A stretch of 64,000 bases of DNA from Aurelia coerulea (lineage: Eukaryota > Cnidaria > Scyphozoa > Semaeostomeae > Ulmaridae). The stretch covers positions 69,501 to 133,500 of the forward strand of contig CM076961.1 of the NCBI GenBank assembly GCA_039566865.1. The letters run 5' to 3'. Both the position numbers and the translations under genes were made by a program. Below the pieces are notes generated by a model. The model saw only the letters and a list, made by a program, of their open reading frames with translations. It ran no database searches and was not told the origin of the DNA. Positions 15,501 through 29,260 of the stretch are shown here, piece by piece. Numbering within the stretch: the stretch's first letter is position 1; every line of letters starts with the position of its first letter.

Positions 15501-17199
15501 AGGGTCAGGGAACATGTTTGGGGTTCTTTGGGACATTTTTAGGGGGTTTTGGCCGAAAAAAAAAATTTTTTTCAAAAATTTTCAAATTCGATTTAAGGCC
15601 TAAATAGGCCATTTTACATGGGAATAAGGGTCAGGAAACATGTTTGGGGTTCTTCGGGACATATTTAGGGGGTTTTGGCCGAAAAAAAATTTTTTTTTCA
15701 AAAATTTTCAAAATCGATTTAAGGCCTAAATAGGCCGTTTTACATGGGAATAAGGGTCAGGAAACATGTTTGGGGTTCTTCGGGACATTTTTAGGAAGTT
15801 TTGGCTAAAAAAAAATTTTTTTTTCAAAATTTTTCAAATTCGATTTCAGGCCTAAATAGGCCATTTTACATATGAATAAGGGTCAGGAAACATGTTTGGG
15901 GTTCTTTGGGACATTTTTAGGGGATTTTGGCCGAAAAAAAATTTTTTTTTTCAAAAATTTTCAAATTCGATTTAAGGCCTAAATAGGCCATTTTACATGG
16001 GAATAAGGGTCAGGAAACATGTTTGGGGTTCTTCGGGACATATTTAGGGGTTTTTGGCCGAAAAAAAAATTTTTTTCAAAAATTTTCAAAATCGATTTAA
16101 GGCCTAAATAGGCCATTTTACATGGGAATAAGGGTCAGGGAACATGTTTGGGGTTCTTTGGGACATTTTTAGGGGGTTTTGGCCGAAAAAAAAATTTTTT
16201 TTTCAAAAATTTTCAAATTCGATTTAAGGCCTAAATAGGCCATTTTACATGGGAATAAGGGTCAGGAAACATGTTTGGGGTTCTTCGGGACATATTTAGG
16301 GGGTTTTGGCCGAAAAAAAATTTTTTTTTTTTTAAATTTTCAAAATCGATTTAAGGCCTAAATAGGCCATTTTACATGCGAATAAGGGTCAGGAAACATG
16401 TTTGGGGTTCTTTGGGACATTTTTAGGGGGTTTTGGCCGAAAAAAAAAATTTTTTTTCAAAAATTTTCAAAATCGATTTAAGGCCTAAATAGGCCGTTTT
16501 ACATGGGAATAAGGGTCAGGAAACATGTTTGGGGTTCTTCGGGACATTTTTAGGGGGTTTTGGCTGAAAAAAAATTTTTTTTTCGAAAATTTTCAAATTC
16601 GATTTAAGGCCTAAATAGGCCATTTTACATGGGAATAAGGGTCAGGAAACATGTTTGGGGTTCTTCGGGACATATTTAGGGGGTTTTGGCCGAAAAAAAA
16701 ATTTTTTTTTCAAAAATTTTCAAATTCGATTTAAGGCCTAAATAGGCCATTTTACATGGGAATAAGGGTCAGGAAACATGTTTGGGGTTCTTCGGGACAT
16801 ATTTAGGGGGTTTTGGCCGAAAAAAAAATTTTTTTTTTTTAAATTTTCAAAATCGATTTAAGGCCTAAATAGGCCATTTTACATCCGAATAAAGGTCAGG
16901 AAACATGTTTGGGGTTCTTTGGGACATTTTTAGGGGGTTTTGGCCGAAAAAAAAAATTTTTTTTCAAAAATTTTCAAAATCGATTTAAGGCCTAAATAGG
17001 CCGTTTTACATGGGAATAAGGGTCAGGAAACATGTTTGGGGTTCTTCGGGACATTTTTAGGGGGTTTTGGCCGAAAAAAAATTTTTTTTTTCAAAAATTT
17101 TCAAAATCGATTTAAGGCCTAAATAGGCCATTTTATATGGGAATAAGGGTCAGGGAACATGTTTGGGGTTCTTTGGGACATTTTTAGGGGGTTTTGGCC

Positions 17200-20100
17200 G
17201 AAAAAAAAAATTTTTTTTCAAAAATTTTCAAAATCGATTTAAGGCCTAAATAGGCCATTTTACATGCGAATAAGGGTCAGGAAACATGTTTGGGGTTCTT
17301 CGGGACATATTTAGGGGGTTTTGGCCGAAAAAAAAATTTTTTTTCAAAAATTTTCAAAATCGATTTAAGGCCTAAATAGGCCATTTTACATGGGAATAAG
17401 GGTCAGGGAACATGTTTGGGGTTCTTTGGGACATTTTTAGGGGGTTTTGGCCGTAAAAAAAATTTTTTTTTCAAAAATTTTCAAAATCGATTTAAGGCCT
17501 AAATAGGCCATTTTACATGCGAATAAGGGTCAGGAAACATGTTTGGGGTTCTTTGGGACATTTTTAGGGGGTTTTTGCCGAAAAAAAAAATTTTTTTTCA
17601 AAAATTTTCAAATTCGATTTAAGGCCTAAATAGGCCATTTTACATGGGAATAAGGGTCAGGAAACATGTTTGGGGTTCTTCGGGACATATTTAGGGGGTT
17701 TTGGCCGAAAAAAAATTTTTTTTTTTTAAATTTTCAAAATCGATTTAAGGCCTAAATAGGCCATTTTACATGCGAATAAGGGTCAGGAAACATGTTTGGG
17801 GTTCTTTGGGACATTTTTAGGGGGTTTTGGCCGAAAAAAAAAATTCTTTTTCAAAAATTTTCAAAATCGGTTTAAGGTCTAAATAGGCCTTTTTACATGC
17901 GAATAAGGGTCAGGAAACATGTTTGGGGTTCTTTGGGACATTTTTAGGGGGTTTTGGCCGAAAAAAAAAATTTTTTTTCAAAAATTTTCAAAATCGATTT
18001 AAGGCCTAAATAGGCCATTTTATATGGGAATAAGGGTCAGGGAACATGTTTGGGGTTCTTTGGGACATTTTTAGGGGGTTTTGGCCGAAAAAAAATTTTT
18101 TTTTTCAAAAATTTTCAAATTCGATTTAAGGCCTAAATAGGCCATTTTACATGGGAATAAGGGCAAGGAAACATGTTTGGGGTTCTTTGGGACATTTTTA
18201 GGGGGTTTTGGCCGAAAAAAAATTTTTTTTTCAAAAATTTTCAAAATCGATTTAAGGCCTAAATAGGCCATTTTACATGGGAATAAGGGTCAGGAAACAT
18301 GTTTGGGGTTCTTCGGGACATTTTTAGGAAGTTTTGGCTAAAAAAAAATTTTTTTTTCAAAATTTTTCAAATTCGATTTCAGGCCTAAATAGGCCATTTT
18401 ACATATGAATAAGGGTCAGGAAACATGTTTGGGGTTCTTTGGGACATTTTTAGGGGATTTTGGCCGAAAAAAAAATTTTTTTTTCAAAAATTTTCAAATT
18501 CGATTTAAGGCCTAAATAGGCCATTTTACATGGGAATAAGGGTCAGGAAACATGTTTGGGGTTCTTCGGGACATATTTAGGGGGTTTTGGCCGAAAAAAA
18601 AATTTTTTTTCAAAAATTTTCAAATTCGATTTAAGGCCTAAATAGGCCATTTTACATGAGAATAAGGGTCAGGAAACATGTTTGGGGTTCTTTGGGACAT
18701 TTTTAGGGGGTTTTGGCCGAAAAAAAAATTTTTTTTTCAAAAATTTTCAAATTCGATTTAAGGCCTAAATAGGCCATTTTACATGGGAATAAGGGTCAGG
18801 AAACATGTTTGGGGTTCTTCGGGACATTTTTAGGGGGTTTTGGCCGAAAAAAAATTTTTTTTTTTTTAAATTTTCAAAATCGATTTAAGGCCTAAATAGG
18901 CCATTTACATGCGAATAAGGGTCAGGAAACATGTTTGGGGTTCTTTGGGACATTTTTAGGGGGTTTTGGCCGAAAAAAAAAATTTTTTTTCAAAAATTTT
19001 CAAAATCGATTTAAGGCCTAAATAGGCCGTTTTACATGGGAATAAGGGTCAGGAAACATGTTTGGGGTTCTTCGGGACATTTTTAGGGGGTTTTGGCCGA
19101 AAAAAAATTTTTTTTTTCACAAATTTTCAAAATCGATTTAAGGCCTAAATAGGCAATTTTATATGGGAATAAGGGTCAGGGAACATGTTTGGGGTTCTTT
19201 GGGACATTTTTAGGGGGTTTTGGCCGAAAAAAAAATTTTTTTTTCAAAAATTTTCAAATTTGATTTAAGGCCTAAATAGGCCATTTTACATGGGAATAAG
19301 GGTCAGGGAACATGTTTGGGGTTCTTCGGGACATATTTAGGGGGTTTTGGCCGAAAAAAAATTTTTTTTTTTTTAAATTTTCAAAATCGATTTAAGGCCT
19401 AAATAGCCCATTTTACATGCGAATAAGGGTCAGGAAACATGTTTGGGGTTCTTTGGGACATTTTTAGGGGGTTTTGGCCGAAAAAAAAAATTTTTTTTCA
19501 AAAATTTTCAAAATCGATTTAAGGCCTAAATAGGCCGTTTTACATGGGAATAAGGGTCAGGAAACATGTTTGGGGTTCTTCGGGACATTTTTAGGGGGTT
19601 TTGGCCGAAAAAAAATTTTTTTTTTCAAAAATTTTCAAAATCGATTTAAGGCCTAAATAGGCCATTTTATATGGGAATAAGGGTCAGGGAACATGTTTGG
19701 GGTTCTTTGGGACATTTTTAGGGGGTTTTGGCCGAAAAAAAAAATTTTTTTTCAAAAATTTTCAAAATCGATTTAAGGCCTAAATAGGCCATTTTACATG
19801 GGAATAAGGGTCAGGGAACATGTTTGGGGTTCTTTGGGACATTTTTAGGGGGTCTTGGCCGAAAAAAAAATTTTTTTTCAAAAATTTTAAAATTCGATTT
19901 AAGGCCTAAATAGGCCATTTTACATGGGAATAAGGGTCAGGAAACATGTTTGGGGTTCTTCGGGACATATTTAGGGGGTTTTGGCCGAAAAAAAATTTTT
20001 TTTTCAAAATTTTTCAAATTCGATTTCAGGCCTAAATAGGCCATTTTACATATGAATAAGGGTCAGGAAACATGTTTGGGGTTCTTTGGGACATTTTTAG

Positions 20101-23100
20101 GGGATTTTGGCCGAAAAAAAAATTTTTTTTTCAAAAATTTTCAAATTCGATTTAAGGCCTAAATATGCCATTTTATATGGGAATAAGGGTCAGGGAACAT
20201 GTTTGGGGTTCTTTGGGACATTTTTAGGGGGTTTTGGCCGAAAAAAAAATTTTTTTCAAAAATTTTCAAAATCGATTTAAGGCCTAAATAGGCCATTTTA
20301 CATGGGAATAAGGGTCAGGAAACATGTTTGGGGTTCTTCGGGACATTTTTAGGGGGTTTTGGCCGAAAAAAAAATTTTTTTTTCAAAAATTTTAAAATTC
20401 GATTTAAGGCCTAAATAGGCCATTTTACATGGGAATAAGGGTCAGGAAACATGTTTGGGGTTCTTCGGGACATTTTTAGGGGGTTTTGGCCGAAAAAAAA
20501 TTTTTTTTTTTTTAAATTTTCAAAATCGATTTAAGGCCTAAATAGGCCATTTTACATGCGAATAAGGGTCAGGAAACATGTTTGGGGTTCTTTGGGACAT
20601 TTTTAGGGGGTTTTGGCCGAAAAAAAAAATTTTTTTTTCAAAAATTTTCAAAATCGATTTAAGGCCTAAATATGCCATTTTATATGGGAATAAGGGTCAG
20701 GGAACATGTTTGGGGTTCTTTGGGACATTTTTAGGGGGTTTTGGCCGAAAAAAAAATTTTTTTTTCAAAAATTTTCAAATTTGATTTAAGGCCTAAATAG
20801 GCCATTTTACATGGGAATAAGGGTCAGGAAACATGTTTGGGGTTCTTCGGGACATATTTAGGGGGTTTTGGCCGAAAAAAAATTTTTTTTTTTTTAAATT
20901 TTCAAAATCGATTTAAGGCCTAAATAGCCCATTTTACATGGGAATAAGGGTCAGGAAACATGTTTGGGGTTCTTCGGGACATATTTAGGGGGTTTTGGCC
21001 GAAAAAAAATTTTTTTTTTTTTAAATTTTCAAAATCGATTTAAGGCCTAAATAGGCCATTTTACATGCGAATAAGGGTCAGGAAACATGTTTGGGGTTCT
21101 TCGGGACATATTTAGGGGGTTTTGGCCGAAAAAAATTTTTTTTTTTTTAAATTTTCAAAATCGATTTAAGGCCTAAATAGGCCATTTTACATGCGAATAA
21201 GGGTCAGGAAACATGTTTGGGGTTCTTTGGGACATTTTTAGGGGGTTTTGGCCGAAAAAAAAAATTTTTTTTCAAAAATTTTCAAAATCGATTTAAGGCC
21301 TAAATAGGGCATTTTACATGGGAATAAGGGTCGGGAAACATGTTTGGGGTTCTTCGGGACATTTTTAGGGGGTTTTGGCTGAAAAAAAAATTTTTTTTTC
21401 AAAAATTTTCAAATTCGATTTAAGGCCTAAATAGGCCATTTTACATGGGAATAAGGGTCAGGAAACATGTTTGGGGTTCTTCGGGACATATTTAGGGGGT
21501 TTTGGCCGAAAAAAAAATTTTTTTTTCAAAAATTTTCAAATTCGATTTAAGGCCTAAATAGGCCATTTTACATGGGAATAAGGGTCAGGAAACATGTTTG
21601 GGGTTCTTCGGGACATATTTAGGGGGTTTTGGCCGAAAAAAAAATTTTTTTTTTTTAAATTTTCAAAATCGATTTAAGTTCTAAATAGGCCATTTTACAT
21701 CCGAATAAAGGTCAGGAAACATGTTTGGGGTTCTTTGGGACATTTTTAGGGGATTTTGGCCGAAAAAAAAATTTTTTTTCAAAAATTTTCAAATTCGATT
21801 TAAGGCCTAAATAGGCCATTTTACATGGGAATAAGGGTCAGGAAACATGTTTGGGGTTCTTCGGGACATATTTAGGGGGTTTTGGCCGAAAAAAAAATTT
21901 TTTTTTCAAAAATTTTCAAAATCGATTTAAGGCCTAAATAGGCCATTTTACATGGGAATAAGGGTCAGGGAACATGTTTGGGGTTCTTTGGGACATTTTT
22001 AGGGGGTTTTGGCCGAAAAAAAAATTTTTTTTTCAAAAATTTTCAAATTCGATTTAAGGCCTAAATAGGCCATTTTACATGGGAATAAGGGTCAGGAAAC
22101 ATGTTTGGGGTTCTTCGGGACATATTTAGGGGGTTTTGGCTGAAAAAAAATTTTTTTTTTTTTAAATTTTCAAAATCGATTTAAGGCCTAAATAGGCCAT
22201 TTTACATGCGAATAAGGGTCAGGAAACATGTTTGGGGTTCTTCGGGACATATTTAGGGGGTTTTGGCCGAAAAAAATTTTTTTTTTTTTAAATTTTCAAA
22301 ATCGATTTAAGGCCTAAATAGGCCATTTTACATGCGAATAAGGGTCAGGAAACATGTTTGGGGTTCTTTGGGACATTTTTAGGGGGTTTTGGCCGAAAAA
22401 AAAAATTTTTTTTCAAAAATTTTCAAAATCGATTTAAGGCCTAAATAGGCCATTTTACATGGGAATAAGGGTCAGGAAACATGTTTGGGGTTCTTCGGGA
22501 CATTTTTAGGGGGTTTTGGCTGAAAAAAAATTTTTTTTTCAAAAATTTTCAAATTCGATTTAAGGCCTAAATAGGCCATTTTACATGGGAATAAGGGTCA
22601 GGAAACATGTTTGGGGTTCTTCGGGACATTTTTAGGGGGTTTTGGCCGAAAAAAAAATTTTTTTTTCAAAAATTTTCAAATTCGATTTAAGGCCTAAATA
22701 GGCCATTTTACATGGGAATAAGGGTCAGGAAACATGTTTGGGGTTCTTCGGGACATATTTAGGGGGTTTTGGCCGAAAAAAAAATTTTTTTTTTTTAAAT
22801 TTTCAAAATCGATTTAAGGCCTAAATAGGCCATTTTACATCCGAATAAAGGTCAGGAAACATGTTTGGGGTTCTTTGGGACATTTTTAGGGGGTTTTGGC
22901 CGAAAAAAAAAATTTTTTTTCAAAAATTTTCAAAATCGATTTAAGGCCTAAATAGGCCGTTTTACATGGGAATAAGGGTCAGGAAACATTTTTGGGGTTC
23001 TTCGGGACATTTTTAGGGGGTTTTAGCCGAAAAAAATTTTTTTTTTCAAAAATTTTCAAAATCGATTTAAGGCCTAAATATGCCATTTTATATGGGAATA

Positions 23101-26100
23101 AGGGTCAGGGAACATGTTTGGGGTTCTTTGGGACATTTTTAGGGGGTTTTGGCCGAAAAAAAAATTTTTTTTTCAAAAATTTTCAAAATCGATTTAAGGC
23201 CTAAATAGGCCATTTTACATGCGAATAAGGGTCAGGAAACATGTTTGGGGTTCTTCGGGACATATTTAGGGGGTTTTGGCCGAAAAAAAAATTTTTTTTC
23301 AAAAATTTTCAAAATTGATTTAAGGCCTAAATAGGCCATTTTACATGGGAATAAGGGTCAGGGAACATGTTTGGGGTTCTTTGGGACATTTTTAGGGGGT
23401 TTTGGCCGAAAAAAAAAATTTTTTTTCAAAAATTTTCAAAATCGATTTAAGGCCTAAATAGGCCGTTTTACATGGGAATAAGGGTCAGGAAACATGTTTG
23501 GGGTTCTTCGGGACATTTTTAGGGGGTTTTGGCCGAAAAAAATTTTTTTTTTCAAAAATTTTCAAAATCGATTTAAGGCCTAAATATGCCATTTTATATG
23601 GGAATAAGGGTCAGGGAACATGTTTGGGGTTCTTTGGGACATTTTTAGGGGGTTTTGGCCGAAAAAAAAATTTTTTTTTCAAAAATTTTCAAAATCGATT
23701 TAAGGCCTAAATAGGCCATTTTACATGCGAATAAGGGTCAGGAAACATGTTTGGGGTTCTTCGGGACATATTTAGGGGGTTTTGGCCGAAAAAAAAATTT
23801 TTTTTCAAAAATTTTCAAAATCGATTTAAGGCCTAAATAGGCCATTTTACATGGGAATAAGGGTCAGGGAACATGTTTGGGGTTCTTTGGGACATTTTTA
23901 GGGGGTTTTGGCCGAAAAAAAAAATTTTTTTTCAAAAATTTTCAAAATCGATTTAAGGCCTAAATAGGCCATTTTACATGCGAATAAGGGTCAGGAAACA
24001 TGTTTGGGGTTCTTTGGGACATTTTTAGGGGGTTTTTGCCGAAAAAAAAAATTTTTTTTCAAAAATTTTCAAATTCGATTTAAGGCCTAAATAGGCCATT
24101 TTACATGGGAATAAGGGTCAGGAAACATGTTTGGGGTTCTTCGGGACATTTTTAGGGGGTTTTGGCCGAAAAAAAATTTTTTTTTTTTAAATTTTCAAAA
24201 TCGATTTAAGGCCTAAATAGGCCATTTTACATGCGAATAAGGGTCAGGAAACATGTTTGGGGTTCTTTGGGACATTTTTAGGGGGTTTTGGCCGAAAAAA
24301 AAAATTTTTTTTCAAAAATTTTCAAAATCGGTTTAAGGTCTAAATAGGCCTTTTTACATGCGAATAAGGGTCAGGAAACATGTTTGGGGTTCTTTGGGAC
24401 ATTTTTAGGGGGTTTTGGCCGAAAAAAAAAATTTTTTTTCAAAAATTTTCAAAATCGATTTAAGGCCTAAATAGGCCATTTTATATGGGAATAAGGGTCA
24501 GGGAACATGTTTGGGGTTCTTTGGGACATTTTTAGGGGGTTTTGGCCGAAAAAAAATTTTTTTTTTCAAAAATTTTCAAATTCGATTTAAGGCCTAAATA
24601 GGCCATTTTACATGGGAATAAGGGCAAGGAAACATGTTTGGGGTTCTTCGGGACATTTTTAGGGGGTTTTGGCCGAAAAAAAATTTTTTTTTCAAAAATT
24701 TTCAAAATCGATTTAAGGCCTAAATAGGCCATTTTACATGGGAATAAGGGTCAGGAAACATGTTTGGGGTTCTTCGGGACATTTTTAGGAAGTTTTGGCT
24801 AAAAAAAAATTTTTTTTTCAAAATTTTTCAAATTCGATTTCAGGCCTAAATAGGCCATTTTACATATGAATAAGGGTCAGGAAACATGTTTGGGGTTCTT
24901 TGGGACATTTTTAGGGGATTTTGGCCGAAAAAAAAATTTTTTTTTCAAAAATTTTCAAATTCGATTTAAGGCCTAAATAGGCCATTTTACATGGGAATAA
25001 GGGTCAGGAAACATGTTTGGGGTTCTTCGGGACATATTTAGGGGGTTTTGGCCGAAAAAAAAATTTTTTTTCAAAAATTTTCAAAATCGATTTAAGGCCT
25101 AAATAGGCCATTTTACATGGGAATAAGGGTCAGGGAACATGTTTGGGGTTCTTTGGGACATTTTTAGGGGGTTTTGGCCGAAAAAAAAATTTTTTTTTCA
25201 AAAATTTTCAAATTCGATTTAAGGCCTAAATAGGCCATTTTACATGGGAATAAGGGTCAGGAAACATGTTTGGGGTTCTTCGGGACATATTTAGGGGGTT
25301 TTGGCCGAAAAAAAATTTTTTTTTTTTTAAATTTTCAAAATCGATTTAAGGCCTAAATAGGCCATTTTACATGCGAATAAGGGTCAGGAAACATGTTTGG
25401 GGTTCTTTGGGACATTTTTAGGGGGTTTTGGCCGAAAAAAAAAATTTTTTTTCAAAAATTTTCAAAATCGATTTAAGGCCTAAATAGGCCGTTTTACATA
25501 GGAATAAGGGTCAGGAAACATGTTTGGGGTTCTTCGGGACATTTTTAGGGGGTTTTGGCCGAAAAAAAATTTTTTTTTTCACAAATTTTCAAAATCGATT
25601 TAAGGCCTAAATAGGCCATTTTATATGGGAATAAGGGTCAGGGAACATGTTTGGGGTTCTTTGGGACATTTTTAGGGGGTTTTGGCCGAAAATAAAATTT
25701 TTTTTTCAAAAATTTTCAAATTTGATTTAAGGCCTAAATAGGCCATTTTACATGGGAATAAGGGTCAGGAAACATGTTTGGGGTTCTTCGGGACATATTT
25801 AGGGGGTTTTGGCCGAAAAAAAATTTTTTTTTTTTTAAATTTTCAAAATCGATTTAAGGCCTAAATAGCCCATTTTACATGCGAATAAGGGTCAGGAAAC
25901 ATGTTTGGGGTTCTTTGGGACATTTTTAGGGGGTTTTGGCCGAAAAAAAAAATTTTTTTCCAAAAATTTTCAAAATCGATTTAAGGCCTAAATAGGCCGT
26001 TTTACATGGGAATATGGGTCAGGAAACATGTTTGGGGTTCTTCGGGACATTTTTAGGGGGTTTTGGCCGAAAAAAAATTTTTTTTTTCAAAAATTTTCAA
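17200..26100 (+). repeat. 51-monomer (6,461 bp) spaced duplication in satellite
   Basis: Four independent rare variants recur at the same offset. The doublet with CGGTTTAAGGTCTAAATAGG is at 17,868 and 24,329. The GGCTAA variant is at 18,332 and 24,793. CACAAATTTTC is at about 19,118 and 25,578. TAGCCCATTTTACATGCG is at about 19,405 and 25,866. All are 6,460-6,461 bp apart, so about 2.2 kb or more of array near 17.2-19.6 kb and 23.7-26.1 kb are copies of each other. Confidence 0.8.
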
Positions 26101-29100
26101 AATCGATTTAAGGCCTAAATAGGCCATTTTATATGGGAATAAGGGTCAGGGAACATGTTTGGGGTTCTTTGGGACATTTTTAGGGGGTTTTGGCCGAAAA
26201 AAAAATTTTTTTTTCAAAAATTTTCAAAATCGATTTAAGGCCTAAATAGGCCATTTTACATGGGAATGAGGGTCAGGAAACATGTTTGGGGTTCTTCGGG
26301 ACATCTTTAGGGGGTTTTGGCCGAAAAAAAAATTTTTTTTCAAAAATTTTCAAAATCGATTTAAGGCCTAAATAGGCCGTTTTACATGGGAATAAGGGTC
26401 AGGAAACATGTTTGGGGTTCTTCGGGACATTTTTAGGGGGTTTTGGCCGAAAAAAATTTTTTTTTTCAAAAATTTTCAAATTCGTTTTAATGCCTAAATA
26501 GGCCATTTTACATGGGAATAAGGGTCAGGAAACATGTTTGGGGTTCTTCGGGACATATTTAGGGGGTTTTGGCCGAAAAAAAAAAATTTTTTTCAAAAAT
26601 TTTCAAAATCGATTTAAGGCCTAAATAGGCCATTTTACATGGGAATAAGGGTCAGGGAACATGTTTGGGGTTCTTTGGGACATTTTTAGGGGGTTTTGGC
26701 CGAAAAAAAAAATTTTTTTCAAAAATTTTCAAATTCGATTTAAGTTCTAAATAGGCCATTTTACATGGGAATAAGGGTCAGGAAACATGTTTGGGGTTCT
26801 TCGGGACATATTTAGGGGGTTTTGGCGAAAAAAAAAAAATTTTTTTCAAAAATTTTCAAAATCGATTTAAGGCCTAAATAGGCCGTTTTACATGGGAATA
26901 AGGGTCAGGAAACATGTTTGGGGTTCTTCGGGACATATTTAGGGGGTTTTGGCCGAAAAAAAATTTTTCTTTTCAAAAATTTTCAAAATCGATTTAAGGC
27001 CTAAATAGGCCATTTTACATGGGAATAAGGGTCAGGAAACATGTTTGGGGTTCTTCGGGACATTTTTAGGAAGTTTTGGCTAAAAAAAAATTTTTTTTTC
27101 AAAATTTTTCAAATTCGATTTCAGGCCTAAATAGGCCATTTTACATATGAATAAGGGTCAGGAAACATGTTTGGGGTTCTTTGGGACATTTTTAGGGGAT
27201 TTTGGCCGAAAAAAAAATTTTTTTTTCAAAAATTTTCAAATTCGATTTAAGGCCTAAATAGGCCATTTTACATGGGAATAAGGGTCAGGAAACATGTTTG
27301 GGGTTCTTCGGGACATATTTAGGGGGTTTTGGCCGAAAAAAAAATTTTTTTTCAAACATTTTCAAAATCGATTTAAGGCCTAAATAGGCCATTTTACATG
27401 GGAATAAGGGTCAGGGAACATGTTTGGGGTTCTTTGGGACATTTTTAGGGGGTTTTGGCCGAAAAAAAAATTTTTTTTTCAAAAATTTTCAAATTCGATT
27501 TAAGGCCTAAATAGGCCATTTTACATGGGAATAAGGGTCAGGAAACATGTTTGGGGTTCTTCGGGACATATTTAGGGGGTTTTGGCCGAAAAAAAATTTT
27601 TTTTTTTTTTAATTTTCAAAATCGATTTAAGGCCTAAATAGGCCATTTTACATGCGAATAAGGGTCAGGAAACATGTTTGGGGTTCTTTGGGACATTTTT
27701 AGGGGGTTTTTGCCGAAAAAAAAAATTTTTTTTCAAAAATTTTCAAAATCGATTTAAGGCCTAAATAGGCCGTTTTACATAGGAATAAGGGTCAGGAAAC
27801 ATGTTTGGGGTTCTTCGGGACATTTTTAGGGGGTTTTGGCCGAAAAAAAATTTTTTTTTTCACAAATTTTCAAAATCGATTTAAGGCCTAAATAGGCCAT
27901 TTTATATGGGAATAAGGGTCAGGGAACATGTTTGGGGTTCTTTGGGACATTTTTAGGGGGTTTTGGCCGAAAATAAAATTTTTTTTTCAAAAATTTTCAA
28001 ATTTGATTTAAGGCCTAAATAGGCCATTTTACATGGGAATAAGGGTCAGGAAACATGTTTGGGGTTCTTCGGGACATATTTAGGGGGTTTTGGCCGAAAA
28101 AAAATTTTTTTTTTTTTAAATTTTCAAAATCGATTTAAGGCCTAAATAGCCCATTTTACATGCGAATAAGGGTCAGGAAACATGTTTGGGGTTCTTTGGG
28201 ACATTTTTAGGGGGTTTTGGCCGAAAAAAAAAATTTTTTTCCAAAAATTTTCAAAATCGATTTAAGGCCTAAATAGGCCGTTTTACATGGGAATAAGGGT
28301 CAGGAAACATGTTTGGGGTTGTTCGGGACATTTTTAGAGGGTTTTGGCCGAAAAAAATTTTTTTTTTCAAAAATTTTCAAAATCGATTTAAGGCCTAAAT
28401 AGGCCATTTTATATGGGAATAAGGGTCAGGGAACATGTTTGGGGTTCTTTGGGACATTTTTAGGGGGTTTTGGCCGAAAAAAAAATTTTTTTTTCAAAAA
28501 TTTTCAAAATCGATTTAAGGCCTAAATAGGCCATTTTACATGGGAATGAGGGTCAGGAAACATGTTTGGGGTTCTTCGGGACATCTTTAGGGGGTTTTGG
28601 CCGAAAAAAAAATTTTTTTTCAAAAATTTTTAAAATCGATTTAAGGCCTAAATAGGCCGTTTTACATGGGAATAAGGGTCAGGAAACATGTTTGGGGTTC
28701 TTCGGGACATTTTTAGGGGGTTTTGGCCGAAAAAAATTTTTTTTTTCAAAAATTTTCAAATTCGTTTTAATGCCTAAATAGGCCATTTTACATGGGAATA
28801 AGGGTCAGGAAACATGTTTGGGGTTCTTCGGGACATATTTAGGGGGTTTTGGCCGAAAAAAAAAATTTTTTTTCAAAAATTTTCAAAATCGATTTAAGGC
28901 CTAAATAGGCCATTTTACATGGGAATAAGGGTCAGGGAACATGTTTGGGGTTCTTTGGGACATTTTTAGGGGGTTTTGGCCGAAAAAAAAATTTTTTTTC
29001 AAAAATTTTCAAATTCGATTTAAGTTCTAAATAGGCCATTTTACATGGGAATAAGGGTCAGGAAACATGTTTGGGGTTCTTCGGGACATATTTAGGGGGT

Positions 29101-29260
29101 TTTGGCGGAAAAAAAAATTTTTTTTCAAAAATTTTCAAAATCGATTTAAGGCCTAAATAGGCCGTTTTACATGGGAATAAGGGTCAGGAAACATGTTTGG
29201 GGTTCTTCGGGACATATTTAGGGGGTTTTGGCCGAAAAAAAATTTTTCTTTTCAAAAATT
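25400..29260 (+). repeat. 18-monomer (2,281 bp) tandem duplication in satellite
   Basis: A run of rare variants appears twice in the same order, 2,281 bp apart: GTTTTACATAGG at 25,491 and 27,772; AAATAAAATTT at about 25,690 and 27,970; GGAATGAGGG at about 26,263 and 28,543; TTCGTTTTAATGCC at about 26,482 and 28,763; TTAAGTTCTAAATAGG near 26,742 and 29,023. This is an 18-monomer block duplicated head to tail with few differences, so the event is recent. Confidence 0.85.
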